Source: Streptomyces sp. DH37 (GTDB lineage Bacteria > Actinomycetota > Actinomycetes > Streptomycetales > Streptomycetaceae). Taken from it: DNA of 50,018 bases. Positions within the stretch are counted from its first letter, which is position 1, and each line of letters opens with the position of its first letter. The translations under genes and the position numbers were made by a program. The notes below the pieces were generated by a model. The model searched no databases. It had not been told where the DNA came from and saw only the letters and a program-made list of their open reading frames with translations. Positions 1 to 7,636 of this stretch are shown in pieces. Where the stretch lies: contig NZ_JARVKV010000053.1 in the NCBI RefSeq assembly GCF_029813835.1, positions 1-50,018 of the forward strand, read 5' to 3'.

Positions 1-245
1 CGCACCGGGTGCGGGCAGAACACGCACCGCCGGGGGACCGGGACGCCCGTGCCCGCGCGTTCCGGGCTCGCGGGGCCCGGCCCCGGCGCCCGGGGTTCTC
101 CGGCTCCGGCGACCGTACGTACGCACCGCCCGCCGGCCTCCCGCCGCGCCGGCCCGTGCGGCGCCAACTCCCTGCCATGCGGGGGCGGTTTCCGGGAAGA
201 CGGCTGGACGGAGAGTCTCCCGCCGCCGACGGAGGTGCACGCCAG

Positions 246-905
246 ATGGTCCGGTCCGAGAGCTCCTCGCCCTCCCCGAGGTGGATCACCCCTCTCCTCC
301 TCGTGGTCCTCCTGCTGGCCGGGGTGCTGCTGGCGGGGCAGCTCCGCCTGCTGCCGGAACTGGGCAACCCGTTCGCCACCGAGACCGAGGACCGCACCGG
401 CCCCGCGGTCCTCAAGTCCCTCAAGGACATGAGCCGTTACGAGGGCGCCTCCGGCACCTTCCAGGTCGTCGTCGACCTGGACAAGGACGCCAAGTTCCTG
501 CCGGACGCCGTGCGCGGCAGCCGGACGCTGTTCGTCGGCACCGGCAGCGTCGGCGCGTACGTGGACCTCGGCGGCCTCGGCGAGGACGCCGTCACGGTCA
601 CGGACGACCGCGAGGGCGCGACGGTGCGGCTGCCGCGCGCCCGGCTGGAGAAGCCCGCGCTGGACGTCGAACGCTCCTACGCCGTGACCAAGGAGCGCGG
701 GCTCCTCGACCGGCTCGGCGACGTCTTCTCCGACAACCCGGGCGACGAGCGCGAGGTCCACAGGCTCGCCGTGGAGCACATCGGGAAGGCCGCGGAGGAG
801 AGCGGTCTGGCGGCGCGCGCCGAGAAGAACACCCGGGACATGCTGGAGAACCTGCTGCGCTCCCTGGGCTTCGAGCGGGTCTCTGTGTCCTTCGGCGAGA
901 AGTAG
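246..905 (+). CDS. DUF4230 domain membrane-anchored protein
   Basis: About 219 residues. Short polar N-terminus, one hydrophobic segment at about residues 14-36 (PLLLVVLLLAGVLLAGQL), then an extracytoplasmic alpha/beta region. The pattern of a glycine-rich turn (GTGSVGAYVDL), a strand with LPRARLEKP and a C-terminal amphipathic helix (AEKNTRDMLENLLRSLGF) fits DUF4230, a family of unknown function with a single N-terminal anchor. ATG 246 is chosen because it places the membrane segment near the N-terminus; an open frame continues upstream but is Arg/Pro-rich and not protein-like. It stands alone, and the next gene begins 241 bp downstream. No biochemical role can be assigned. Confidence 0.75.
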   Translation: MVRSESSSPSPRWITPLLLVVLLLAGVLLAGQLRLLPELGNPFATETEDRTGPAVLKSLKDMSRYEGASGTFQVVVDLDKDAKFLPDAVRGSRTLFVGTGSVGAYVDLGGLGEDAVTVTDDREGATVRLPRARLEKPALDVERSYAVTKERGLLDRLGDVFSDNPGDEREVHRLAVEHIGKAAEESGLAARAEKNTRDMLENLLRSLGFERVSVSFGEK

Positions 906-1011
906 GCCGGGCGCGGGCGCTCCCCGCCGCCCGTGCGGGCGCCCGCCGCGCGGCGCCGTCCGGAACCGGGGCGTCCCCTCCCGTTCCCCCGGAAGTCCGG
1001 TCCGGCTATCG

Positions 1012-1027
1012 TACCGACCGGCCGGTA
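1012..1027. promoter_or_regulatory. TetR-type palindrome upstream of the alpha/beta hydrolase
   Basis: TACCGACC/GGCCGGTA is a 16-bp near-perfect dyad (7 of 8 positions symmetric) 120 bp before the hydrolase start. The ACCGAC...CGGT layout is common for TetR-family operators in actinobacteria. No tetR gene lies nearby, so the regulator would act in trans. This is inference from symmetry only. Confidence 0.35.
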
Positions 1028-1146
1028 GGACGCGCGGTCGCCCGGCAGGTCCGCCGTACGGCCCGGCCGCGGGCGGGCGGCGGACCGAGGCGGCCGCACA
1101 CCGTCCGGCCCGGTCGCCGACCGGGCCCCTTCCGAGGAGGAACGCG

Positions 1147-2091
1147 ATGCCGCGCGCCCTGTCCAACGGGATGGAACTGGAGTACGACACCTTCGGCGCG
1201 CCGGACCGCCCGGCACTGCTGCTGATCATGGGGCTCGGCACCCAGATGACCGCCTGGCACCCGCGCTTCTGCCAGGCGCTCGCCGACCGGGGCTTCCACG
1301 TCGTCCGCTACGACAACCGCGACTGCGGCCTGTCCACCTTCCTGGACGGGTGCCCGTCCCCGGACATCAGGGCCGTCCTGGCGGGCGACACCTCCACCGT
1401 CCCCTACGGCATCGCCGACATGGCGCGGGACGCCGCGGGTCTGCTCGACGCCCTGGGCATCGACGCCGCGCACGTCGTGGGGGCCTCGATGGGCGGCATG
1501 ATCGCCCAGCAGCTCGCGATCGACCACCCGTCCCGGGTGCGCTCGCTGTGCTCGATCATGTCCACCACCGGGGACCGCTCGGTCGGCAGGGCCACCCCGG
1601 AGGCGATGGCCGCGCTGGTGGCGCCGCCGCCCCGCGACCGGCGGGAGGCGGGGGAGCGGGGCGTGCGCTCGTTCTCCGTGATCGGGTCGCCCGGCCACCC
1701 CGTCCCGCCCGAAGAGCTGCGCGAGCGGGCCGAGGCCGCCTACGACCGGTCCCCCCGGACCGACGGCTTCGCCCGCCAGTACGCCGCGATCCTGGCCTCG
1801 CCCGACCGCACGCCGCACCTGCGCGCCGTCACCGCTCCGGCGCTGGTCGTCCACGGCGCCGACGACCCCCTCGTCGACCGCAGCGGCGGCGAGGCGACGG
1901 CCGCCGCGATCCCCGGCGCCGAACTCCTGGTGATCCCCGGCATGGGGCACGACCTCCCCGAGCCGCTCTGGCCGCTCCTCGCCGACGCCGTCGCCCGCAA
2001 CGCCGCCCGTGCCGACGACCGCGTCACCGCGCCCGCCCCCGCGGACACCGGCGCGGACACCGGCGCGGACGGGACCGGGCACGGCGGCTGA
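1147..2091 (+). CDS. alpha/beta-fold hydrolase
   Basis: 314-aa cytoplasmic serine hydrolase. The oxyanion-side motif LLLIMGLGTQM is near residue 25. The nucleophile elbow GASMGG has Ser at about 114, the acid Asp at about 240 (HGADDPLVD) and the catalytic His at about 268 (GMGHDL), so the full triad is present. The architecture matches the 3-oxoadipate enol-lactonase / TesB-like hydrolase group, but the substrate cannot be read from sequence. ATG 1147 follows a clear GAGGAGG ribosome-binding site at about 1135. The last 20 residues are low-complexity Ala/Asp/Thr/Gly from a 12-bp DNA repeat (about 2041-2075), beyond the fold. A MerR regulator follows 100 bp downstream on the same strand but has its own promoter. 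Confidence 0.85.
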   Translation: MPRALSNGMELEYDTFGAPDRPALLLIMGLGTQMTAWHPRFCQALADRGFHVVRYDNRDCGLSTFLDGCPSPDIRAVLAGDTSTVPYGIADMARDAAGLLDALGIDAAHVVGASMGGMIAQQLAIDHPSRVRSLCSIMSTTGDRSVGRATPEAMAALVAPPPRDRREAGERGVRSFSVIGSPGHPVPPEELRERAEAAYDRSPRTDGFARQYAAILASPDRTPHLRAVTAPALVVHGADDPLVDRSGGEATAAAIPGAELLVIPGMGHDLPEPLWPLLADAVARNAARADDRVTAPAPADTGADTGADGTGHGG

Positions 2092-2152
2092 CGGTCCGTC
2101 CCGCCCTTCCCGGCCCTCCCGGCCCCGGTCGGCCGCCCGCACCGGCGCGGGC

Positions 2153-2183
2153 TTGACCCTGACACCGTGTGAGGCCCTGCACT
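2153..2183 (+). promoter_or_regulatory. MerR-type promoter/operator with 19-bp spacer
   Basis: TTGACC (2153-2158) and TGCACT (2178-2183) are separated by 19 bp. In the spacer, CCTGACAC (2158-2165) faces GTGTGAGG (2167-2174), a 7/8 inverted repeat. An over-long spacer carrying a dyad is the hallmark of MerR-family promoters, so the downstream MerR gene probably autoregulates here. The predicted start point falls close to the start codon. Confidence 0.65.
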
Positions 2184-2193
2184 GGGAGGCGTC

Positions 2194-3018
2194 ATGTTCA
2201 CCATCGGAGACTTCGCCAGGCACGGCCGCGTGTCGGTCCGCATGCTGCGGCACTACGACGCGATCGGGCTGCTGCGCCCCGCCCGGGTCGACCCGGCCAG
2301 CGGCTACCGCTTCTACGAGGCGGGCCAGCTCGCCCGGCTCAACCGCGTCATCGCCCTGAAGGACCTCGGCTTCACCCTCGAGCAGGTGAGGTCGATCCTC
2401 GACGAGCGCGTGGGCACCGAGGAACTGCGCGGGATGCTCAGACTGCGGCAGGCGGAACTGGAGGCGGCCGCGGCGGTCGCCGCGGCGCGACTGGCCCGGG
2501 TCGGGGCGAGGCTCCGGACGATCGAGAGCGAGGGACGCATGCCCACCGACGACGTCGTGGTCAAGAGCATTCCGCCGGTGCGGGTGGCCGAGCTGACCGG
2601 CATCGCCGACAGCTACGGGCCCGAGGACATCGGCCCGGTCATCCAGCCGCTGTACGAGGAGCTGTGCCGCCGGCTGGAGCGCGCCGGGGTGGAGCCGGCC
2701 GGTCCCGGCATCGCCTGGTACGAGGACGCCCCGGACGGGGACGGCGCGGTCGTCGTCCACGCCGGCGTCACGGTCGCGGCCGACCCCGGAGGGGGCCGGG
2801 ACTTCGCGATCGTGGACCTGCCCGGCATCGACCGGGCCGCCACCATCGTCCACCGCGGCCCCATGGAACAGATCATGCCCACCGTCCAGGCCCTGGCGCA
2901 CTGGATCGACACCGGAGGCCACCGTTCGGCCGGCTACGCGCGGGAGCTGTACCTGGAGTGCCCCGAGGACAGGGAGAAGTGGGTGACCGAGATCCAGGAG
3001 CCGATCACCGGGGCCTGA
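2194..3018 (+). CDS. MerR family regulator with GyrI-like effector domain
   Basis: 274 aa. N-terminal MerR winged helix (FTIGDFARHGRVSVRMLRHYDAIGLLRP, residues 2-29, then SGYRFYEAGQLARLNRVIALKDLGF), a coiled-coil dimerisation helix at about 80-115, and a C-terminal GyrI-like/BmrR-type ligand-binding domain from about 125. This is the architecture of multidrug-binding activators such as BmrR. It lacks the Cys residues of metal-sensing MerR proteins, so a small organic ligand is likelier. GGGAGG precedes the ATG by 4 nt. It probably acts on its own promoter directly upstream and may also control the neighbouring hydrolase or SDR; that part is inference. Confidence 0.88.
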   Translation: MFTIGDFARHGRVSVRMLRHYDAIGLLRPARVDPASGYRFYEAGQLARLNRVIALKDLGFTLEQVRSILDERVGTEELRGMLRLRQAELEAAAAVAAARLARVGARLRTIESEGRMPTDDVVVKSIPPVRVAELTGIADSYGPEDIGPVIQPLYEELCRRLERAGVEPAGPGIAWYEDAPDGDGAVVVHAGVTVAADPGGGRDFAIVDLPGIDRAATIVHRGPMEQIMPTVQALAHWIDTGGHRSAGYARELYLECPEDREKWVTEIQEPITGA

Positions 3019-3026
3019 CCCCGTAC

Positions 3027-3075
3027 GGCGCCGGCGCCCCGGACCCGCCCGCCGCGGGCCCGGGGCGCCGGCGCC
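3027..3075. terminator. bidirectional hairpin terminator
   Basis: A perfect 16-bp stem (GGCGCCGGCGCCCCGG with its complement at 3060-3075) has a 17-nt loop that can itself pair (CCCGC/GCGGG). It lies between the convergent MerR and SDR genes. There is no T-tract, as usual in Streptomyces. Confidence 0.7.
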
Positions 3076-3150
3076 CACGCCTCCCGCCCGGCCCCGGAGC
3101 CGGCCGCGCCGCCGCTCCCGCTCCCGCCCCCGTCACGGCCCCCGCTCCCG

Positions 3151-3900
3151 TCACGGCCAGGAGGTCTCGCTGCGCGGCACCACGACCAGCTCGGGCATCA
3201 CGCTGCCCTCCGGCACCGACAGCGCGCACATGACCGCGTCCGCCACGATGTCCGGACTCTGCAGCTTGGAGGTGTCCGCGTCGGGGAAGCGCTCCGTCAC
3301 GAACGGGGTCTCCATGCCTCCGGCGATCACCCCCGTGACCCCGATGCCGAGGCAGTCGCGCTGCGCCTCCTTGAAGAGGGTGTGCGTGAAGGCGCGCAGC
3401 CCGGACTTGCCCGCCGAGTAGGGGCCGGCCTCGGTCCAGGTGCGGTTCGACGCCGTGGACAGGATGTTGACGATGTGGCCGCCACCGCGGGCGACCATGC
3501 GCCGGTAGGTCTCCAGGCACATGTACATCGGGCCCAGCAGATTGGTGGAGACCACCCGGGTGACCTCCTCGGCGGACAGGTGCTCGATCGGCTTGGAGAC
3601 GTCCACGGCGGCGTTGTTCACCAGGATGTCCAGCGGCCAGGACGCTTCGTCCAGCCCCCGGAAGGCCGCCTCGACCGCCTGCGGATCGCGGACGTCCACC
3701 TCCAGGAAGCGGACGTCGGCGCCCTCCTCCTCGCTGAGCCGGGCGCAGAACTTCTCGCCCTCCTCGCGCCGTACGTCCACCACCCGCACGGCGGCTCCGG
3801 CCCGTGCCAGGCGGCGGGTGATGGACGCGCCCAGACCGCGCGCCCCGCCCGTCACCAGTGCGCGTCTGCCCGACAGGTCCAGTCGTACGGTTCCGCCCAC
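3151..3900 (-). CDS. SDR family NAD(P)-dependent oxidoreductase
   Basis: 249 aa, the normal classical-SDR length. Rossmann motif TGGARGLG near residue 17, NNAAV in the fourth strand, catalytic Ser in NILSTASN and catalytic YSAGK. An Asp-containing end of beta2 (VRVVDVRREEG) suggests NAD rather than NADP preference. Substrate unknown; 3-oxoacyl-ACP reductase-like and dehydratase-side SDRs look alike at this level. The GTG start at 3900 is preceded by AGGAGG at a good distance. It is convergent with the MerR gene. Confidence 0.88.
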   Translation of the reverse strand: MGGTVRLDLSGRRALVTGGARGLGASITRRLARAGAAVRVVDVRREEGEKFCARLSEEEGADVRFLEVDVRDPQAVEAAFRGLDEASWPLDILVNNAAVDVSKPIEHLSAEEVTRVVSTNLLGPMYMCLETYRRMVARGGGHIVNILSTASNRTWTEAGPYSAGKSGLRAFTHTLFKEAQRDCLGIGVTGVIAGGMETPFVTERFPDADTSKLQSPDIVADAVMCALSVPEGSVMPELVVVPRSETSWP

Positions 3901-4093
3901 GGCGCTGCCTCCTCACTCGGCCGCTCCGGCCGCTGTCGCGTCCGGCCGGAGTGTCCTTCCGGGGGGTGCCGAAACGGGCGCCGTCCGCCGGAAGGGGGAC
4001 GGGCGGCGCCCGTTTCACCCGGACGGGGCGCGACGGGCGGCTCCCGCGGGGCGGCGGGCTCCGTGCGGAGGGCCTTCCGTGTGCGGGGCGTCC

Positions 4094-4141
4094 GTGTCAC
4101 CCCCTGTGTCACCGTCTGTGACACCCCCTGTGTCACCGTCC
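4094..4141. repeat. 24-bp tandem duplication with embedded GTGACAC/GTGTCAC dyad
   Basis: Two 24-bp copies (4094-4117 and 4118-4141) differ at 2 positions. Within and across them, GTGACAC (4118-4124) and GTGTCAC (4130-4136) form a perfect 7-bp inverted repeat with a 5-bp spacer. The region lies about 80-130 bp before the STAS gene in the gap 3901-4222, which holds no convincing gene; short frames on both strands there are Arg/Pro-rich. It could be a regulator-binding array. The regulator is unknown. Confidence 0.6.
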
Positions 4142-4222
4142 GTGCCGGTGGGCGCGCGGGCGGCGATGAGTTCCGCCCGTGCGGCCGGTCTGCCCTGATG
4201 ACCCCACGACAGGAGGCCGGCC

Positions 4223-4702
4223 TTGGCAGTTCACGAGGAACCGCGGACGCCCGACCGGAAGGCCGCGCTCGTGCTCGCCGCCGACGGCCCGCTCACCCGC
4301 GCCGACATACCGCGGCTGTGCGAGCGTCTGCGGCGTGTGCTGGTCCGCGCCCGCGTGGACCCGGTGGTCGTGGACGCCGGGGAGTCCTGCGCCGCGGACA
4401 TGGTCACGGTCGAGGCGCTGGCCCGGCTGCGGCTCACCGCCCACCGCCTGGGCGGCCGGATCCGGCTGGCCGGCGCCGACGGCGAGCTGCGGCGCCTCCT
4501 CGCCTGGACGGGGCTGGACGAGGAGGCGTTCGCCGCGGACACGGACACGGACGCGCCCGAGGGGGACGCGGTCGGGGCGGACGCGGGCGGGGCGCCGGGC
4601 CCGGACCGCTCAGCGGGAGCCGAGCCGCGGGGGCAGCCCGAACAGGGGAAACAGCCGGGCGGTGTCCAGGAAGGAGTTGAGCGCGGTGACCCGGCCCCCT
4701 GA
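4223..4702 (+). CDS. STAS domain protein (anti-sigma antagonist-like)
   Basis: 159 aa starting at TTG 4223; AGGAGG at 4211-4216 supports this rare start. The STAS fold covers residues 12-105 (LVLAADGPLTRADIPRL, VDPVVVDAG, VTVEALARLRLTAHRLGGRIRLAGA). The position where phosphorylatable antagonists carry Asp-Ser-[Ser/Thr] reads Ala-Asp-Met-Val, so the usual phospho-acceptor Ser is missing. It may work as an unregulated binding module, as MlaB-like STAS proteins do. The C-terminal 50 residues are Gly/Asp/Glu-rich. The last 93 bp overlap the 3' end of the convergent sigma-factor gene. Confidence 0.75.
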   Translation: MAVHEEPRTPDRKAALVLAADGPLTRADIPRLCERLRRVLVRARVDPVVVDAGESCAADMVTVEALARLRLTAHRLGGRIRLAGADGELRRLLAWTGLDEEAFAADTDTDAPEGDAVGADAGGAPGPDRSAGAEPRGQPEQGKQPGGVQEGVERGDPAP

Positions 4703-5632
4703 CACCTCGACGACCTGCAGCGCCCAGGGGGAGAAACCGCCCTCCGGGTCCGGCCGGTACTGCCCGAACGCCTGGCAGCCGTTCGCGGCGACCGGCACCA
4801 GGCGCGACCCCCGGCAGGCCGCGCCGTGCCCGGTGAACCACGCCCGTACGTCGGCGTGGCCGCGCAGCCACATCCCGTAGGGCGGCATCGACAGCGTCGC
4901 GTCCTCGTGCAGCACCGCGGTGAGGGCGTCGAGGTCGTACGCCTCGAAGGCGCTGACGTAGCGGGCCAGGAGCGCGCGCTGCTCCTCGTCCATCGTGTCC
5001 GTCCGCCCCGTGGGGGTGATCTCGCTCGACGCGATCGTGGCGCGGGCGCGCTGGAGCGCGCTGTTGACCGACGCGACCGTGGTGCCCAGCAGCTCGGCGA
5101 CCTCGCTCGCCCGCCAGCTGAGCACCTCGCGCAGGATCAGCACCGCCCGCTGCCGGGGCGCCAGGTGCTGGAGCGCCGCGATGAACGCCAGCCGCACCGA
5201 CTCCCGCGCCACGGCGGTCTCGGCCGGATCGCCGCCCTCGGGCAGGATCCGGGCGTCCGGCATCGGCTCTATCCAGGTGGCCTCCGGCAGCACCGGACCC
5301 GGCCGCGTCTCCGCCCCCGACGGGGACGACAGGTCCATGGGGCGGGCGCGCCGCTGGCTGCCCCCGAGCATGTCCAGGCAGACGTTGGTGGCGATGCGGT
5401 ACAGCCACGACCGCAGCGAGGACCGGCCCTCGAAGCGGTCCAGGGCGCGCCAGGCCCGCACCATCGTCTCCTGTACGGCGTCCTCCGCCTCGAAGGCCGA
5501 CCCCAGCATCCGGTAGCAGTAGCCCGTCAGCTCCACCCGGTGCCGTTCCAGCCGCAGCTCCTCCCGCTCCGGCTCCGCGGGCTCGCGCGTCACCGCGCCC
5601 TTCGTGCCGTCCACCGTCGCGACGTCACCCAT
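4610..5632 (-). CDS. ECF sigma factor with C-terminal SnoaL-like domain (TIGR02960/SigJ-like)
   Basis: 340 aa. Sigma region 2 at about 30-100 (GYCYRMLGSAFEAEDAVQET, RSSLRSWLYRIATNVCLD), region 4 at about 150-205 (LAPRQRAVLILREVLSWRASEVAELLG, then VASVNSALQRARA), then a SnoaL_2-type cone domain from about 220 (ARYVSAFEAYDLDALTAVLHEDATLSMPP). The conserved long linker DLSSPSGAETRPGPVLPEATWIEPMPD is typical of this subgroup, which regulates itself through the C-terminal domain rather than a separate anti-sigma factor. Just upstream of the ATG, GGGTGACAG occurs twice in tandem (about 5640-5660). The gene converges on the STAS gene with overlapping ends. Confidence 0.9.
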   Translation of the reverse strand: MGDVATVDGTKGAVTREPAEPEREELRLERHRVELTGYCYRMLGSAFEAEDAVQETMVRAWRALDRFEGRSSLRSWLYRIATNVCLDMLGGSQRRARPMDLSSPSGAETRPGPVLPEATWIEPMPDARILPEGGDPAETAVARESVRLAFIAALQHLAPRQRAVLILREVLSWRASEVAELLGTTVASVNSALQRARATIASSEITPTGRTDTMDEEQRALLARYVSAFEAYDLDALTAVLHEDATLSMPPYGMWLRGHADVRAWFTGHGAACRGSRLVPVAANGCQAFGQYRPDPEGGFSPWALQVVEVSGGRVTALNSFLDTARLFPLFGLPPRLGSR

Positions 5633-5794
5633 CGAGGCCCCCTGTCACCCTCTGTCACCCTCGTCCGTGCCCTCCGCGCCGGTGGCGGGAGGGCGCTGCG
5701 CACGCTCTTCGGCGGCGGCCGATTCCCCGGCCGACCACTCCCAGCAAAGCACCGGCCACTGACAACCGCGCCCGGAAGCCGTCCGCCGCGGTCG

Positions 5795-7039
5795 TCAGAC
5801 CTCCGCCCGTCCGGGCGTCCTGCGGCGGCGACGGCGGGAGCGGGGCACCCGGAACCGGCGCTTGAGCTCGTACAGCACCGGGTGCCGGTCCCGCTCCTCG
5901 CGGGTGTAGCGGTCCAGCTCCTCCGCCAGGCGCGTCGAGCGCTTCTCCACGTCCAGCTCGTCCAGCACCCGGTCGAACTCCGACAGCAGCGCCCCCAGCA
6001 GGTGCCACTGGCGCGGGTGCTCCTGGACGCGGGCGAGCAGCAGGTGCGCGACCCGTTCGCGTCCGGCGCGCCCGGCCTCCATCTCGGTGGCCAGCCGCTC
6101 CTCCGCCTCCTCGGAACTGTTGCTGTTGGGGCTGGTGACCAGGACGGCGAAGCTCTGCACCGCCCCCGCCACGTGGCCGAACAGCTCCTCCAGCGCCTCG
6201 GCCACCTCGTGGGGGAACAGCGGCTCGTCCTCGCGCTCCTTGGCCAGGTCGGTCAGGGTCCGCGACATCGCGCGCATCACGGTGGTGCAGATCTCCAGGG
6301 TGTCCAGCCCCGTCCGCAGCACGACCCGGGACAGCAGCGCCTCCTTGACCCGGGGGTTCAGGCGCAGGCTCTCCTCGGCCTGGACGAGGGCGGAGTCGAC
6401 CTGCGTGATGTCGTTGTCCAGCCGCCGCGCCTCGTGGAGCCGGGCGGCCGCCCGGTGCACCGGAGTGGGGGCGCTCAACTGCTCGCCCATGCGCAGCAGC
6501 AGCCTCCGCATCCGGTCGGCCAGGTCGACCAGCGCCTCCTCGGCGGGCTGCACCCACACCGGGGGCACGAACAGGAAGTTGAACAGCAGGCCGACCGCGG
6601 CGCCGATCAGGGTCTCCAGCACCCTGCTCAGCGCCAAGTCCGTGGCGTGGGAGACCCCCAGCACCAGCATGGCGCTGATCGCCACCTCGGGGATGAAGTC
6701 GCCGGCCCGCACCAGATGGCCGACGGCCAGGGAGGTGAGGATGAGCAGGCCCAGGCTCCACCAGCTCAGACCCACCAGGGCGCTGAAGCCGACCGCGACC
6801 GTGACCCCGGCCACCACGGCGTTGACCCGGGTGATGCCGCTGGTGATCGTGGCGTAGAGGGTCACCTGGACGACCAGCAGCGCGGTCAGCGGGGCCAGCA
6901 GCGGGGCCCGGGCGTCGGTCAGCCAGAGGGCGGCGACGTAGGCGAGGGTCGCGGCTGCGGTGGAGCGGAGGGCCTGGACGACCACCGGCTCCCTGCGCCG
7001 CTTCACCAGCTCGATCACGGGTTCGGGAACTTCAGGCAC
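5795..7039 (-). CDS. FUSC family (aromatic acid exporter-like) membrane protein
   Basis: 414 aa from GTG 7039, preceded by GAAGGG. Four to five hydrophobic helices fill residues 20-175 (TLAYVAALWLTD, LLAPLTALLVVQVTLYATITSGITRVNAVVAG, LLILTSLAVGHLVRAGDFIPEVAISAMLVLGV). A long cytoplasmic helical tail ends in a basic stretch of seven or more Arg. This is half the size of full FUSC proteins, which duplicate the membrane block, and resembles the aromatic-acid exporter ArAE-type proteins common in Streptomyces. Transported compound unknown. A 597-bp gap separates it from the divergent phosphatase gene. Confidence 0.82.
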   Translation of the reverse strand: MPEVPEPVIELVKRRREPVVVQALRSTAAATLAYVAALWLTDARAPLLAPLTALLVVQVTLYATITSGITRVNAVVAGVTVAVGFSALVGLSWWSLGLLILTSLAVGHLVRAGDFIPEVAISAMLVLGVSHATDLALSRVLETLIGAAVGLLFNFLFVPPVWVQPAEEALVDLADRMRRLLLRMGEQLSAPTPVHRAAARLHEARRLDNDITQVDSALVQAEESLRLNPRVKEALLSRVVLRTGLDTLEICTTVMRAMSRTLTDLAKEREDEPLFPHEVAEALEELFGHVAGAVQSFAVLVTSPNSNSSEEAEERLATEMEAGRAGRERVAHLLLARVQEHPRQWHLLGALLSEFDRVLDELDVEKRSTRLAEELDRYTREERDRHPVLYELKRRFRVPRSRRRRRRTPGRAEV

Positions 7040-7636
7040 ACTACGGCCCTTCCCGTCCGGAGAAGATCGACACCGGCTGTCCTCCCACCGCTCCACGACG
7101 CTTTCCCGCGCTCCTGCCCGCGGTGGCCGCCGGGACCGTCCGGAACGGCGGAACCGCTGGCGGCCGGGCCGGGCGGCTCCGGGCCGGGCCCACGGCGGAC
7201 ACCTCGCTCCCGGGCGTGCGCGGCCCCCACGGCGCACGGCGGGAGGGGGGATCCAGGGGGATCCGCGGCAGACGTCCCGTCCCGCTCCGGGCGGCGCCGC
7301 ACACCGACACCACCGTTCCCGCCCGGCACGGGTCCGTAACCAGCGGCCGGCCGGTGAGGACCGCCGCGAGGCGCCGCCACCGTCCGCGCGTTCCGGGAGG
7401 TCCCGGGCCGCGGCACACGCCGTCCGGCCGGCGAGGCGGGCATGCGCCGGTTCCCGGCCGCCGCCCGCGGCCGTCCTCCGCCGTACCCGGACGGCGTACG
7501 GCCGTCCGCCCGGCGGCGCGGAATGTCTGGGAGGGCGGGAACGGGGTAACCAGCAAGGCCACAGGCCGGGTGTACGCGGGCGCGCGCGACGCTCACACGG
7601 GCTCCTGGCAGCCGGGCGAGGAGGCGGTGAAGGGCA
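7040..7636. other. 597-bp intergenic region between divergent genes
   Basis: No open frame here has a ribosome-binding site or protein-like composition; frames on both strands are Arg/Pro-rich shadows. It contains a GGATCC direct repeat (about 7249-7264), GTAACCAGC twice (about 7337 and 7546) and a candidate stress-sigma promoter at 7525-7549. The size suggests both divergent genes have long regulatory regions. Confidence 0.5.
7525..7549 (+). promoter_or_regulatory. candidate SigB/SigF-type promoter
   Basis: GTCT (7525-7528), 15 bp, then GGGTAA (7544-7549). This fits the streptomycete general-stress pattern GNNT-N14-16-GGGTA. It lies about 90 bp before the SpoIIE-type phosphatase gene, a class often under stress sigma control. 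The pattern is short and could arise by chance in GC-rich DNA. Confidence 0.35.

Noticed and set aside
3852..4136. Possible small gene upstream of the SDR on the minus strand
   Set aside because: Arg/Pro-rich, spans the 24-bp duplication and overlaps the SDR start, which has its own good ribosome site.
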